This document shows, piece after piece, positions 24,352 to 39,543 of a DNA stretch of 64,000 nucleotides (position 1 is the first letter of the stretch; each line of letters opens with the position of its first letter). Below the pieces are notes generated by a model. The model saw only the letters and a list, made by a program, of their open reading frames with translations, did not search any database and was not told the origin of the DNA. The DNA is from Argentina anserina. Its lineage: Eukaryota > Streptophyta > Magnoliopsida > Rosales > Rosaceae. The translations under genes and the position numbers were made by a program. Location of the stretch: contig NC_065872.1 of the NCBI RefSeq assembly GCF_933775445.1, positions 15,252,001 through 15,316,000 of the forward strand, in the 5' to 3' direction.

Positions 24352-27300
24352 TTAGCTAGTCTTAGACTTCTGCTTCTTCCCACCGGAAAGAATACGTTGG
24401 ATCTGAAGCCCTCGACTGAAAGCCTGGTTGAATAGCAGCCTGGCTTGGAACTCTGTGACAAAGGGGAACCATGCCATAACAGCTACTGGGGCAAAAATGA
24501 ACAGTCCCATCACGTATTCGTACCCTCTTGCTAAGGCTTTTATAGACCCCCACATTCCTATGACCTTAACCACTGGCTTGCATGCTTGTGCTATCTGCTC
24601 CATCATGATATACAACACAGCACATCACGCAATGCATTTTGGATATAATTGATCAAACGGACAAGGATTCCAAATTTTTTTTTTTTTAGAAGAAAAGACA
24701 AGGATTTAGAAATGTACCTGAAGTAGCGCCCACCCGGTAGGCAAGAAGGCCAGCAAACTTACAAAGATGTCACCAACAGTGAGATTAAGGAAAATGAAAA
24801 GGATTGCAATGGTGACTACGAAGCCAATGAAGACGAACAGCTTGAGAAGTCTGAACATCAGCTGGAAATCAGCACTGAACCTTTTTCTACCCAAGGACAC
24901 AACCTGCAAATCATATGCGGTTACCAGTCGTGGATATCAAACAGCAGTAGCACATGGAATGTTATTTATTTCAAGTGTGAATACTAACCTTGAGGATAAT
25001 CACCACAGCAAGAATGACGAGCCACGACAGAGCATAAACCTGGAATCATGATTCAACATGAGTTTCAATAAATAAAAGAGGTTATTACTAAGCTTATGCA
25101 AATCATCAATAATATTTCTTCCATTTAATTTTCTAAGCTCTTTACACATCCTTATCCCCTCAGTATGATCTCTTTAAACGGACTGATGCTTATACCCTGT
25201 GCTAGACACTCGGCGTCTTTCATTAATCATATTCCAACTTGGTTCATCTACAAACAACTACAAGGAGCATGCAAAAGAAAGCATGTGCTAAATGACATGT
25301 CACTGCATCACTCAGAATCTGTTTGTCAACATTTTCTCTGAATCTTCCTTGATCAGCTAAAATTGAAAATTTTCTATATCATACTTAATACTCTAGCCTA
25401 GGATAATCTATCAAGGACAACTTTGTTGAACATGTAACTGGAATCTTATTTGTGAGCTTAATGATTTTTAATGGAATTTGTTGCATCTGCAGAAAGAAAA
25501 CGAAGCTAGTTAATAAGAGAATAAAACATGTAATAATATACTCACCATGATACTTTTATCACCCCCTGAAACATTGAGATGGTACACAATTCCATATTGG
25601 AACAGAAGGAAGCGCAGAGAGAGTACAATCTCCCAAAATCGTCCCAGCATCCCCGTGAACTGCAGATGCTCCTGCTCTTCATCCCACCAGGACTCCCAGC
25701 TCTTATTTGCTGGCACACCAATACCACCACGGCTAGTTATCCATTTTGACCAATCATCCCAGTCTTCCACTATCTTTTGCCATTCAAATCCCGAAGGGTT
25801 AAAGAGGAAGGGGCCAAATAACCAAGAAAGCACCAAGAACCACATGGAGAATGTGATAAATATATATGCTGATGAACCATCAGCTGCTGAGCCATATATC
25901 ATATAAACAATAAGCAGTACCATAAGCTCCAGGCCTTTAGTAAAGTGACTCCGTGAGTACATCCTGTAGTTTTCAGCAAACTTTTCATGCCGAACAACAA
26001 AGCCACGACCAGTCGCTCTATATTTAGCCCCACCATGCAGTATTGTTCTGCCAAAATAATGAACCTTTGTACCCAGTGAAAATGTAAAGAAAACTGATGC
26101 TAGCTGCAGCTGCATTATTATCGTGTCCCCTAATGCAGTTCTGAACCCTCTTTCAAGTCCGATTTCCATAATCATGGGCAAGGATGTCAACAACCCTAAT
26201 TGGACAACAGATTGTGAAGACATGGCTATTTGTAGAGCATTATTTCCCTTGGTGGCCGCAAACTTTATAATTGTCTCCTCCATTCCACTTAATGACAAGT
26301 AGAGTCTACCATACAGGAAAGCATAGACTGTCATCACAACCAACTGCACAACAAAATTGATCATTTTATTGAAAAGTGCTCATGCTGATATAAATATTTA
26401 CAACTAATCTATCAAGATTGTTCATTTCTGTAGTTTTAAAACATAGGTCAGAACGAATTCACTAAGAATAGCAAACCATAATCTACTCAGAAAGTTCTGG
26501 AACTAACAAGAAAAAGAGAAGGTAACAATTAGATAAAGGATTACCATTGAGCTGATATAAAATCCTATTGTTGAAAAGTAATACGACATCATGCGGAAGA
26601 AATCATAACGGTGCCCTAATCGATAGATGTCTCTGCTCAGTGTCTGCTCTCCATTACCGCAAGCAACTTTAGCCTCAAAGAGAGAAATTTGATTGAGACC
26701 GACATCTCTACCTTTCCCAACTTGGATGTACTCATGGTGAGTGACATTTCCTCTTCTTAGAGTGGAATTGAAACCTGCATGTTACAATCACATCATAAAG
26801 CAAACTCTAAGTTTTCTTATTCTGCAAAAAAGATGCATCTCTGTGGGCATGTGAATGTTTTTTTTTTTTTATTCAAGAAAGTTACCTGCAAAAATATCCT
26901 CGCTGAGATTGATGCCACGAGAAGCCTTGCTCATGCCACCACGAGTAATATGGAATATTCTATCAAAGACATCCGGATGTCCATAATGGAAACGAACCCT
27001 AAATCCAACAAAAGCAAAATGGTTGGTACCCTATTTAAAACATTTTGGTCTACAATATACCCGGAACCCAACTATTGATCTATTGGTAAAACTTAGATGG
27101 TTCGATTAAGAGAAAAACATACTTAAGAGGTCTAGCAAGAACTCTTTGACCTATAGTCACGAAGCTCATTTCTTGATTTGACATAAACCACGCCAACGAT
27201 GAAACACTGCAATTCAAACATAACAAAAATTAAAGTAAGATAAACTACAAAACGTGAATGTAAGAAACTATCTATGAAATTGAAAAACAACCTTCCAGTA

Positions 27301-30300
27301 AATATATGTTCACGAACACCTAAAATTGAAGGCGGACGCACTCCGTGATCCTCATTAAATTCTTCAAGAAGGTTACGCATCTTGAGAGCTTCTTCCAAGT
27401 AATTGTCCTACAAGAAGTTGGGAAAGTTGAACATCACATGGCTGGAATCTAAAGAGAACATATCATAACAGGATTATTAAGTATTTTACCTGGTTCATGT
27501 CAATAGCCTGAAGGGCTTCTCCACGAGTAAAAATTACTGCATGGTTCTGGTTTTCAGGCTTCCCTTCTCCAATCTTTGCTGAGCCTGGCAATTTTATTCG
27601 GTATATTTCCTATAAACAATTACCAAGATAATGAGTTTTGTATGTATACAAATAAAAAAATTTGGGTTTTCGCAATATGTCAGAAAATACCTGGTCAAGA
27701 TTGTCAACTGCTTTGACCAACACAGAATAGTAAACCTTTTGCACCTTGTCCCCTTCACGTTCTTCAACTTCATCAATATATGCAACCCTGAGAGAGGGAT
27801 TACTGTGGGAGGACAAGGAAAAAAAATCTTCAGTAAATTAAGATAAATTGATTAGTTTACTGAATCAAATTGAAAAAATATCTTGACATATCAGATAGAT
27901 GACATACTTAACCATCAGATTCAGGATATCAGTCGCACGACGATCTCCACTTCGCTTCTGGTTTCCATAGTTCTGGCAAGTAGCAACGTAGGTAAATTTA
28001 AGATCAGCCACAGCTTCTAGTTGAGCAAATACGGATCTCCGGCTCTTCTTTTCATCGTCATGTGAAACCATGACGGCTTTGTAGCCCTCTAGTATCTCTG
28101 CTCAACATTAAATCATTAAGAAACCACATTTACCTCAAAACAACAACTGCATCAGACAACAGACTGCTGATCGCTATGAGTGAAAAAATAAAATTCAGAT
28201 AGTTAAGATACAATGTTGGAAAAGAAAGAAGAATAATATGGCTTTGTAGCCATCAACTATATCTGCATACATTAAGTAAAGGCAGAGATCGAAATCACAC
28301 TAAACATACAAACGTAACAGAAACTTCCGATCCTCAGGTGAATATTATGCAAGATATTGATAACATATGCTGCTAGTTTTACCTTTTTCATCAGCCATGT
28401 CAAGAAAAGCCTGAAGCTTCAGAGCTCGCCGGTAATACATCATTCCTCTAACTGCAACAGCAGAAGTACTTAGTACCATGAACTCAATGCAATACATGAA
28501 TCTGCACGAGGTGATAATGCATCATATACCTGTCCTGCAGAGAGTTTGTCCTCGTAAGGAAACCCAATGACGGAGCTGCAAAGTATTCTCTTCAGAATCC
28601 CATATTTCAAATTCCTCCTTACAATTAATCCGCTCCTTGAAGTTAGTCCATTCATCTATACAGCCACAGGATATTCTCAATGTCATGCACTCATTTGCTT
28701 CCATAAACGCCAACTGTTAAGGATAGTGAAATTGCTAACCTGGGAAAATCTTCTGCAAGTAAAAAATGATTGATACACCATCTTCATTTTCCATCTCAAG
28801 GTCACTTTTGGAATAAACAGTCTCCTCACTGTAGTAGGGAGTCAAGACGCTGTTGAGAACAAAAACGTAACGAGGTTATGATGTCATACCATATAGATTG
28901 ATACAGATGAAAAGGCTGACCTATAATACAAGTAATACAACATCTCTTTTCAGATACCTTATTATGCAGGAATTGTACTGTCGGGTAACCGATAAATAAT
29001 GTACACCTCAAATATACAATAGGTTTCAAACTGGATTAGACCAAAACAAAACAGACACCTTCTACCGACTAAACGTTGGAAAGAAAGACTGGCACATTTG
29101 GTCATATTTGTATAAAAATCTTCAGTTGATGCTTTTGAAGGGTGAAATGAAATGAGGCTGTACATTTTCAGGATCCTCCAAGCCATAAAACTCTTCAGTT
29201 TATGCTTTCTAAGGTTGGGATGGTCAAGGAAGTACACTTGTGATATATCTTCGAAGTCTAATGATTAATAAATTCGACCACATGGAATTTGAATGAGAGA
29301 TCATATTAAGTTTCAGGACGCAATGACCAAATGGAAATATGCACAAACCTGAACGAAAGCATTTTACGGACACTGGGAGCACGAGGCATATCCATGAACA
29401 ATGAATTTGTAAAGAATGATATTCTTCTACGTGCTTCAAGGTTTACTGGTACATCAATGGCAGACTCCTTAACAGTCAACAGCAGATGGAGGCGTCTTAT
29501 CTAGAAGAATAATTATCAATAGAAACGTCATCTTTCACAAACATAGATTAAACTAAGTTTGTATTGAAATTTCTGAACTTCGTTGAAAATTTAATCATTC
29601 TAACTTCTATGCATTCTAATAGACAAACCTGTTCTTCCCATTGTGCTGTAACTGGAGGAGGGAACACTATCGCAGGTTTTGCATCAGTACCAGCAAAAAG
29701 TTGCCTTCCAGTGTCCTTGCTACTATGACCAACTTCAACCACCTCTCTATAAAATATGTCATGAAAAATTGCAAGCGTTATTATTAATTATGGTTATCCC
29801 TTTGTACTATAACTAAACCAAATAACTGTTTTCCAACAAAGCCAATCACCAACCGGATCTCATTCACCATCATATCACGAGTGACAACTTCCAACATATC
29901 TTGCAGCAGCAGCACCACTGCAGATCGTTTGGATGAATCGCCATCTTTCTGCATCATGAAAGAATCTGTCAGTTTCTAATAACATAATGGCAAAGACAAA
30001 ATACATGCTGCAGATCTGACTGCTCTTTTATAGATGACTCACCAAGATCACCACAAGCTCTACAAATTTCTGGCAAAGAGTGGGTAAAGAGGCCATTCTA
30101 AAACTGTCAAGAAATGTATTCTTGGAAATGTTACTTTCAATTTCTTTAATAATGATGCCAATGATCCTGTCAAATCACAGGCGAATCAGAATACTATTTA
30201 GCTCAGTAAGGTAAGATTCACTTTTGTACTTAAATAATCGAAACTGGCTCAAGAAATAACAAATGAGAAGAATGAACACTTTCTTTTCAAGCGATAAGTA

Positions 30301-33300
30301 TATCTCAATAGAACAACAGTCTTTTTCGGGTTAAATACTTGTTAAATCAGTGCTAATTAACAGCATTGTAATTAAAGGACTCGTAGACCAATGAGGGTGG
30401 GGGGGGGGGGGGGTGCAGAGAGAGAGAGGGGGTCATGAGGGGCCCAAGGAATGATGTTGACAAGCCACAGAAATGAAATTTTATCAGGCTTAAACCATGC
30501 TTTGCCACTATAGAAACTATAATGACAGATGAATATTAGGTAAGTAAATACCTTTTCTCATTTTCTCCAACTACCAAAGCCTTAAGGACATGTTTGAAAG
30601 ACTCGTAACATTCAATCACTGCACACTTCATATATTCATCCCCAGATATCCGCTTCCAGAGATCAGCATCCTTGTTTTTGAATTGAGCTGCCATGTCTAG
30701 TGCTATTGGGATCTGCAGGAAGATTCAGTCAGCAATAAAATCATGAAAATTAAGCACAGTTTAAAAGTGAGGTACTGACTTTGCTAGCAAGCAAGAAAGG
30801 CGGCCACTGAATTATTTTCAGGCTGGGATCTGAAGAATAAGGAACCAGCAGCATATCCATTTCCCTGAAGTAAAGGAAATCCAGTTTAGTTTTCACCTCA
30901 TGATGAATAAATAAAACAAGAGCATGAAGAAAGAAGCAATATAACTATGTTGCAGAGCATTTCCTGTCACTGATGAGGTCTTCCTCACGAAAGCTACATA
31001 TCACTTCATTCCACAACTGAGCAAACTTTGCAGCTTCACTTCTCCTACTTGCTGAAGCCTGCATATATTAACCATGATGCTAATTACAAAATGCCTTATT
31101 TTAGTTTTCTTATAACCAAAAATCTGCTCATCAAGATGATATTAATTAAAAAACAAATTTGAGGAGAAAAAAGAACATTAATCAACCTCCGCAAATTTCT
31201 TTGAGAAAGAAAATCCTCTTTTTACGGACTTATCCGAGGGCACTAGGTATGTATTGAATGCACCAGGTAGAGACTGGAATCGGGATCTTAGCATGCCTAG
31301 AGTTCGAATCTGCAGATCATGTGAATATTAACCAGAAAAAGTACTAAAAGTGACACATATCGAAATTTACATGTTCTAATAATATGTACCACAGTAATAG
31401 GCATAATATATTAGTTGTAAAGAGTTTCCAACTGAAGTGATAGGTCCATAGACAATGAATCTACTTGGTAGGCTTCAAACGCATGCACTTATTCAAACAA
31501 ATATGATATGCTTTAGGAGTTTAGGGAAATTTTGGTCTAACTACTCTCAAATCTAAGAAACTGAGATTGGATAAGTACAAGGGATCATCTTCAATTTTTC
31601 ATCAAGTTACGATTAGTCGATTACCACACAATCCAAGTACCGTTGTCAGTGTATTGCATAATTTATTTTCTTTTGCCCCAGGTATCATGCTCTTATGAGT
31701 CTTATCAAAGAAAATCATAGAGCAAAAGTCATAGAATTTCATCTTATCAGGATTTTAAAGTTCATGACTGCATAAATTGACAGAAAAGTAAACAGTTTTG
31801 GAAGACAAAACAAGAAATATATGATAGGAGGGAGAAAAAAATAACTGGAAGATTTACCTCTCCTAGGCGATCGAAGGCGCCAACAATACCTCCATACAAT
31901 GTCTGAAACATAGCATACCAAATTTGTGTGTCCATGAAGTAAACCTGCATTGAATATATGATGTGGTATGGTTCTGTATTAACAACAATGGAAGAAATAT
32001 ATGTCTAAAAACCTGATAAACTAACAACAATATTTGGAACTTAGTGTCACAGACCAAGATAACAGGTGCCCAGAGTGAAACAACTGCGGGATAGTTCTGT
32101 TCAGCTGCATCAATAAAGCACTATTTAGCATCAACCCCAAAGTTGAAAATCACAAGAACATGAGAGAAACAGAAATGGGTACCATTAGGGAAAAATTCAT
32201 GCCACTGATATCTAATACGACGAATCCTCATTATGTCTTCTGTTGGCTGTATCAGAGGTTTTATCTGGGAAAGAGACAGACACCATATAAATGACCACAT
32301 AATATTCATATCGTTGATTTATAAAGTAAACTTCTAGAAAGGTATAAGATATACAATGTATTACCTGGACAAAGTAGCTAACTGTAAACTTGCAAGCCAA
32401 AAGTAGCACCCAGAAAAAAGTATATCTGCAAATTGCAGAAAAAATAAGAACAAACATATGCATCTCAATCACCAACGAAAGAAAAAAGAAAAGGCTTTTA
32501 TTGCATATATTGGGATGAGGATATGGTGCACGTTCATCAAACTCACTTTAGAAGGGCGAATTGACTTTCATGCATTCCTCTTCCAACATATATTCTTGGC
32601 TGTAGAAGAGTAAAAGATCCATCAAAACCACTTTCGTCAGTTTACCTATTCAAATAACAATAGACCTATGTGCGAAGGAAAATAAGTCTAAGCATCCAAA
32701 TAGTAATTTAAATAATAGTCTGACTTCATGTAAGAAAAAAGAAGTCAAAGAAAAAGGTCATCTCAGAATTATATCAAGTGAGCAAAATACAGTGTAGACT
32801 CTTTGCCAAGTACTGGAATATTAAGGGAAAACAAACAACAACGAATCCAGATAATTCTGACCAAGTAACTCAGAGATCACATTTGAGTTTAACAGATTAT
32901 ATATGGAGAAACTTTTAATAAATATTAACCACGACATGTGGTACTAGGACTATTATGTAATGAAACATGACTGGAAAAATTTATCCTGGATTACACTTTA
33001 ATTTCTGGTCTTATTTCATGGGCGGTCAAGCCATTACCCAGAATCAACCAAAATACTATGCATTAACAGACCCAAATGAATTCAAGAGTACTTGAACATT
33101 GAGGAAAGAAAGAGGCAAAAGTGATGGGAATACCTGTGACCACCACAAGAGGAACCTGATGATATGCCAGTCTGAATTTTCAATAAAACGACGGAGCATT
33201 GGGAACAAGAACAAAAGGGCTGTCAGGGCATTTGGAATCAGATATACTCCAACAGCGAAAAGATATAGTGACGGCACCCCATTAATATTCTTGAGGAATG

Positions 33301-36300
33301 ACAGTATATTTGCAATTTGTGCAGGGGGATTATCGATGCTATGCACGTAAAAAAGTGGAAGAATGATTGCCCACGCAAGACTAACTATTATCTTCAAAAT
33401 ATTTCTCAGGACATCTGTGAACCGACACCTGTGATATCCAGGGAAGTTCAAAACCATATCCAGAATACCTACATCAAGATATAAAGTGAATAAGATTAAA
33501 ATATGAAAGAGAAGTTACTTGCACAGATATTCCATTTCTCATCCAAGAACAAAGAAAAGCCATGCCTAAAAAAAATTAATAAAGAAGAATGAACAAAAAT
33601 TTTCCTCCAAAAACACTAGATGATTATGTCCTGTGGCATTCTAGAAATTCCTTTCAGAACTCGGAACACTAATTTGACCTCAGAACATCTGGTAAATCTT
33701 CACAGAAAAGCACTCCAAAAACCAAATCCTTTAAGACCACCTAAGAAGAGTACTCTTTCTATAATTTGTGTCATATACATACCAAAAGACATCTGGAAAT
33801 GCTTTTAACTCAATTGGACTCAATTGTGTCTGCAAAAGTATTTGCAGAACAGCTCAAATAATATATCAACAGCCAGAAAACTAAAGAATGTAAGTAACAT
33901 AGCTGTTTTATTTCAATAATGCAGAGCTTCAAACTCTGCAACTCCAATTTTCAATTATAGTTAAAATAGAAAATGAAGCTTTTTTGTTATAACTCTTGTT
34001 GTATAAGATGCAGATACAAAATACATAACATTTGGAACTGTCATTTGTGAAACATTTTTGAGTCATCCTATTCTTTTTAGTTACTAAAAATTGCTATTTC
34101 ACGTAAGAATGTCATACTTTGAAGGACACGAAGAAATGCTGCTGTAATGAAAATACTTGAGAGATCTCCTAGGATATCCTTTTGAAAAATATCCAGCAGT
34201 GAAACCTTGCTGAATGCAATAATGAGCATAGCCTGTTTTCCAGTTTGAAATGAGTTATTCGTACAGGTAGCTGAGTAACAGGAGTATAAAGAATGTCATA
34301 TTAGAATCTCCACACCGTTGTTTATAACTTACCTGTAGGGCCAGTATATAAAATGTCCACATTCTATCAAAACTTCGAAAGATGTGCCAAAATGTGCGAG
34401 TTTCGATAAAATATGATTTGCCTGTGCTTCCAGATTTTCTTTTAGAGCCCTTTCTTCCCTGAAACAAGATTTCTGTTATGCAAGAGTAATGAAAGAATAA
34501 TAAGAAGACCAGTGTCTCACACTGTAAGAGTACCTGTGCCAAGTCACGAGTTGATTTAAAAAAATCACCATCATCACGCATGGGCCAACCAAGAGAGAAA
34601 CAATCAGATGACCTGAAAATCAGTAAACATATAATACGGCCATTTTCATTATGTAAGCCAAATATGAATAATGACCTAATAGGTAACTTCTGATATTGAT
34701 TAACACAGACCAGAAATATTCATTTAGATCATCATAGTTGCACCAAGCTGTGTGAGGAGCTTTCCCATTGCTGCCCTTCTTGGCTTCCTGATACATGATA
34801 AGAAAGAGTGTCATACTGACAACATGTAGACCTTAAACTCAATGGAAGTGCGTATGTCCAAGCAACATACCTTATCGATGACTCGGTATATGGGGGATAT
34901 AACCTTCCTCAAAAAAGCCTCATCATCCCCACCATAAGAAGGCTTTATATTTTCCCCAGTGACGATGCTGACATTTCCAGCCAAGAGGCCATGGAGTTCA
35001 TAAGCCATCTGAATGTGTAGTTGGCATCATTTCCAGCCAAAAAGTCAAGTATTGGTATCATAACAGTTCAGAAACAAATTAATGAACAAGTAAATCTCAC
35101 AAATATTACATTATGGAAAATATAGCAGAGGCATTCGGGCATAAAGCGAACATTCGCTGCTTCACCCCATATGAGAAGATATAAACCCATGTAAAGTATC
35201 TTCCTCTGTTGTACTTCTTGCTGACCTTGGGGAAGCCTACATCCAACAAGATTTTGTTTGTTTCAGCAATATGCATTGCAAACAAGCACAAGATAATACT
35301 TCCAAGTCCAACCTTAAACTATGTTTTCGTCCCAAAAATCTGCACCACGTTTTGTAGTTCTTAAAAAGCTTGTCCAGCACTGCATCAACAGCTCGGTCAT
35401 CAAGCTGCACAAGACAGGGCAGTTAAATTGCAAGATGACAAGCATGGAAAGACAACTATTTAGCGAGATCTGTCTTCTGAACAGAACAGAGATATTATAA
35501 TATCATATTCCAACCAGCAACAAGATTTAGCATAATTGAATTACAATATTTGAATTAAAAAATATCTGCCGGACCACATGCAAGGAATGTGCACATGGTA
35601 CAACACCCCATTGATAAAATTTAATATAACTGATGAGGTGAAGTTCAAATTGAGATGAGTAAACCAGACCTTATTAAGAGGTTCAGGTTTGGGATGAAGT
35701 CTTATATGTTTATTCGCAAGTAGCAATATCAAATGTTCCCTCTGGTTCCTAACGTTATCTCTCTGCAGCAACCAAATTAGAGAACTGTGTTAATAATAGG
35801 ATGACTACTAGCCATCATTGGAATCCATCAACTTCATACATGCCTGGAACCCAAACATGGCCCTGAGCCAATCGAGGAGATCCATATCAGCAGCTTTTTG
35901 TCTGTGCTGCTCGAATGAACTTGGCCAGTTAAGACCACGAGTGTTCCATAGTGCAGACACAGCGGCCTTGACCTTTAACAAGGGAAAAAATAAAGTTCAA
36001 TGAGGCGATGCCAACAATCCTAAGTTGTGAGATTAAATTAACATGGCACGAAGAGAAACCTCTTCAAGCTGCATGACAGCCTGTGTAGCACCAGCAGAAT
36101 CCAATGGGAGAATATTATACGGGGCGTATATTTCTGTCTTCTCTTGGACATCTCTAGCAGCTGCAATAATCTGCTCAAAACAAATTGTTGCAGAAAAGCT
36201 TATATTAGGACTTTACCACCACACGAAGCATATAGCCAAAGTCAGGACAAATATGCATTTGAGATATCTGATATAATCTTTTTAGATGATAAAGTCAAAA

Positions 36301-37477
36301 TTGAAACTAACCTCAGGAGCAACTTCCTCGACTTTTTCTGACTTGTTAACCCCGCAAAGTACTTCAAAAAGTTGGTTAAGTGTATTGTAGGCTTTACTCA
36401 CTTGAGCTCTGTTGAGAAGTTATATCAAATGTTCCATTAAGAAACAATACCCAAGTGCTATGATCTTTAACATCTGAACTATATATAAATGTAAACAAAA
36501 ATGAGCAGAAGTCCGATATCCATACCTGTCTACCTGCTCCTCTTGAACAGCTTTGACATAATGATCATAATACTGCTGATAGAAGCTTGTAATTTCCCTG
36601 GCATCAGACTTTTTAACTCGAGCAGAAAGACTTGATGCATTCTCCTGTCTCAGCCAAAATTTTACATCAGATTCAATGCTATAAGTAGGCTGGGCAACAC
36701 GTCGGAGCTTACTACTCAACCAAAAACACAGAGCACTTGAGGCAAAATATAGGATTATATAAAACATGAATCCAGCAGTAACAAAATCCCTTGGCAGTGT
36801 AAAACATCAAAGCAATTCGGAAAAACCTAATCTACAAGATAAGTAGTTAAGTACTTGAATTATTAAATCCTAATATTGGCGAAGCAATGATACAATAATC
36901 AAGTAATTAATCACAAAAACATTTCAAGTTTCAGTACTCGGAAATTCTTCTTAAATTGAGTAATGAATCACTTCTAAAAGTTCAATTAAACACACAAAAA
37001 CTTAAGCAAGGAACTCAAATTTCTCTTAATTTTGTAACAATGCGTAAAACTAAAACTAAAAAACAACGGCGGCGCGTGAGAAACAATCGCCTTACCCTCT
37101 CCAATCGTTGCAGGAGCAAGGTCTTGAACTGCCTTACACCACGTCCGCTGGAGGCGGGGTCCAATCTGTGCGCCTTCTCAAACGCGTAGAACCGACCTTC
37201 ACAAATCCAAAAGCAACAGCCGGAAAAATCAGAAATCAACGGTCGGAAAAAAACAAAATCACCGATCGGCGATTACGATTAGGATTTACGTACAGAGATA
37301 GGCGACGCGAGGACGCTCGGGCTCGACTTCGTTGGCGACGCGGAGGAGCGGAGAGATGGGGGCGATGGCGGAGGGGACAACCTCGTTGTCGAAAACCTCC
37401 GTGGAAAACGTCGTCGTCGCGGCGCTCCGTGACGGCCGTCGCGTCAGCCCCTGCGGGCCAGATTCTGGAGCCGCCAT
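24352..37477 (-). CDS. CALS5: Callose synthase 5 (glucan synthase-like 2)
   Basis: A large plasma-membrane beta-1,3-glucan synthase gene with roughly 40 exons. In Arabidopsis CALS5/GSL2 makes callose around meiocytes and tetrads and in pollen tubes, and is needed for exine patterning. Exons I placed: 37477-37294 (start [10 protein letters not shown], then [20 protein letters not shown]), 37196-37096 ([19 protein letters not shown]), 36644-36526, 26343-25546 (largest near the 3' end), 25039-24989, 24903-24718 and 24597-24352 (C-terminus [11 protein letters not shown]). Between them the domains run in family order: N-terminal Vta1-like and FKS1 regions, first membrane cluster, cytosolic catalytic region ([38 protein letters not shown] with exon joins, [14 protein letters not shown] segment), then the C-terminal membrane cluster. 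The N-terminus ([19 protein letters not shown]) matches CALS5 better than CALS1-3. I found no stop or frame break in the exons I read, but I did not place every junction. Confidence 0.92.
30399..30430. repeat. Poly-G run plus GA/G-rich tract in a CALS5 intron
   Basis: Fifteen consecutive G residues (30399-30413) followed by GAGAGAGAG and five G. It is intronic for CALS5. On the transcribed sense strand it is a C-rich tract. Length variation and sequencing error are likely here. Confidence 0.9.
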
Positions 37478-38244
37478 TCACCTCACGGCTCTCGAATTTC
37501 CGTCTCCGGTTTCCTGAAGCTGTGATTCTTCTACTCCTACTACTCTCGCTTCAAACCTAGCTAGCTAATCTAATCTAATCAAAACAGAGCCTCAATGCTT
37601 CACACGATCCTCATGGAGAATCATCGAGAAACTGCGTGGGATTGAAATGTGAAGAAGAAGAAGAGAGAAGTAGACCCACGCGAGACGAGAGGGTCAGAAG
37701 AAATTTGAAGCTGCTGAATAGAGAGAGAAAGAGAGAGAGTGGAAATGGGTAATAAGAGGGGTCTCCGGAGGAGTGACCGTACAGTTGGAGGGGACACGTG
37801 GCGGGAGGAGAGAGGGTGCGGGTGTAACTGAATGTGGGAGAGAGTGAGAGAAAGTAGTTGAGAGAGAGAGAGAGAGAGAGAGGAGGGAGGGAAAGAACGG
37901 CCGCGGTTTTCGGAGGGAAAGGAAAGGAATCAAATTTTTTATTTTTTGTTATTATTTATTTATTTATTTATTTATTTATAAGAATTGACTGCTTCTTGAT
38001 CAAGGAGCGAGTGGAGGTCCGGCTTTTTCTTGCTAAATCCACACTAGGAAAACGGGAAGACTTGAAAGCATCCGCATTGCAAGCTAGATTTACATGATTC
38101 CATAGCTCATAGCCTCCCACTCTGAAAAACTATGATCATATACGTAGTCGCGGACAACTATATACGTGGTGCTATAGCTTGTCATACTCGGTAATGTTAC
38201 ATACCAGCTCGATGTGTTAGCGGTAATTCAGTTATTTTTATTTT
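37478..38244. promoter_or_regulatory. CALS5 upstream region with GA and TTTA microsatellites
   Basis: Contains the 5' leader and promoter of CALS5, read leftward. It includes several short GA runs (37720-37740) and a (GA)11-12 run (37860-37882), which on the gene's sense strand are CT repeats typical of plant core promoters and leaders. A (TTTA)n tract lies at about 37953-37979. The copia element begins about 770 bp upstream of the ATG. No clear TATA box was chosen. Confidence 0.5.
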
Positions 38245-39251
38245 TGTTAGAAAATTAGTAATATATTGCATTATATAATTTAATAAGCTGAATTATAAAT
38301 AATTATAAAGCAGAAACTAAACATTTAACTCTAATAACGAAGAACATGAAAAGAAATTCAACCAAAATACTAAATGATTGGTGATGGAAGAACTAGTCGA
38401 GACGTGTGTGACACCACACTGTCCTTAAGACGTTTACCCCTCTTCTACCGGTGAAAGGATGATTAGCGCTTTTCTCTCAGGATACAACGACTAAACAATT
38501 CTAGGAAGTTGCACTACTAACTAGAATCCTCAACGAACTCGAAAGGTACATCTTTCTATCACCAGAGAACAGCTAAGAACTTTGAGAGTGGGAGAGTATA
38601 TTGTTTTTCGAATGGATGATCTTACAAAGAAAGGATGGTGGCTATTATACAGTGAGGATTTGCAATCAACAATGAATAAGATGACTGTTATAGAAATCAA
38701 AATATCATAACATATATGAGTTACATATGTTACAAGCACTTATTTCAATCTGTTATAATTCTCCATAACACACAATAACATAGTTGTTACAAAAGAAGAA
38801 TTTGAAACGTCCAAAACGAATTTTCGGAAATGCAAAAAGAATCTGCGTTCCGACCCTCAATTCGGTGTTGCATTCGTGTCCGCAGGTCGCACGGGCATAC
38901 ACGAGTTTCCCTTGTGACCTGAGATTTGCATCCCCCCTGCGCGTGCGCGAGATGGTATAAGGGGGCTTACACACTTTACAATTCATACACAATGGATTCT
39001 ATATAAAGTCTTTTCAACCCTTCTCTTTTCCAATGTGGGACAAACACATTTCCCTCATTCTAAATAGCCATCTTTGAGTGACAATTTCTTATTGACCCAC
39101 AAACCAAATTACGCAAACAAACATATGATCTTGTAGCCCTCATTATGGAGAACTCAAATCTATGTTCATCTTTGATTAATTATAATTTAACTTAATATAA
39201 TTAATCAATTAAAATTTGGTTTTAAATGGTTTATTAACCATTTTTTCAACA
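38245..39251 (-). repeat. Left (3') LTR of the copia element
   Basis: 1007 bp, starts TGTTAGAAAA and ends TTTTTTCAACA on the plus strand. Aligns along its whole length with 42451-43475. Confidence 0.85.
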
Positions 39252-39543
39252 ATTCCCCACATGAATGAAATTGGCCACCAAAGACTCGATAGAATTTGGT
39301 GATAGATTTCTACGGTAGAAACCTGCATAGGATATGTAGGTTTGACCTTTTGAAACCTCCCTTATGAAAGTATGCTTACTTTACTAACTAAATAGTAGAC
39401 GCGATGTCGTTGAACTATTCGTCATTTGTGTAAATGATGACATAGTTCACACATGAATCTCCCTGGTACACTTCGGTTCTCATTTTTTGTGCCCATTTTG
39501 GCCATGGAACACACGTCTATTTCTGCAAGTAGTTTGATAAGAG

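Noticed and set aside
37108..37560. 150-codon plus-strand ORF
   Set aside because: Antisense of CALS5 exons 1-2.
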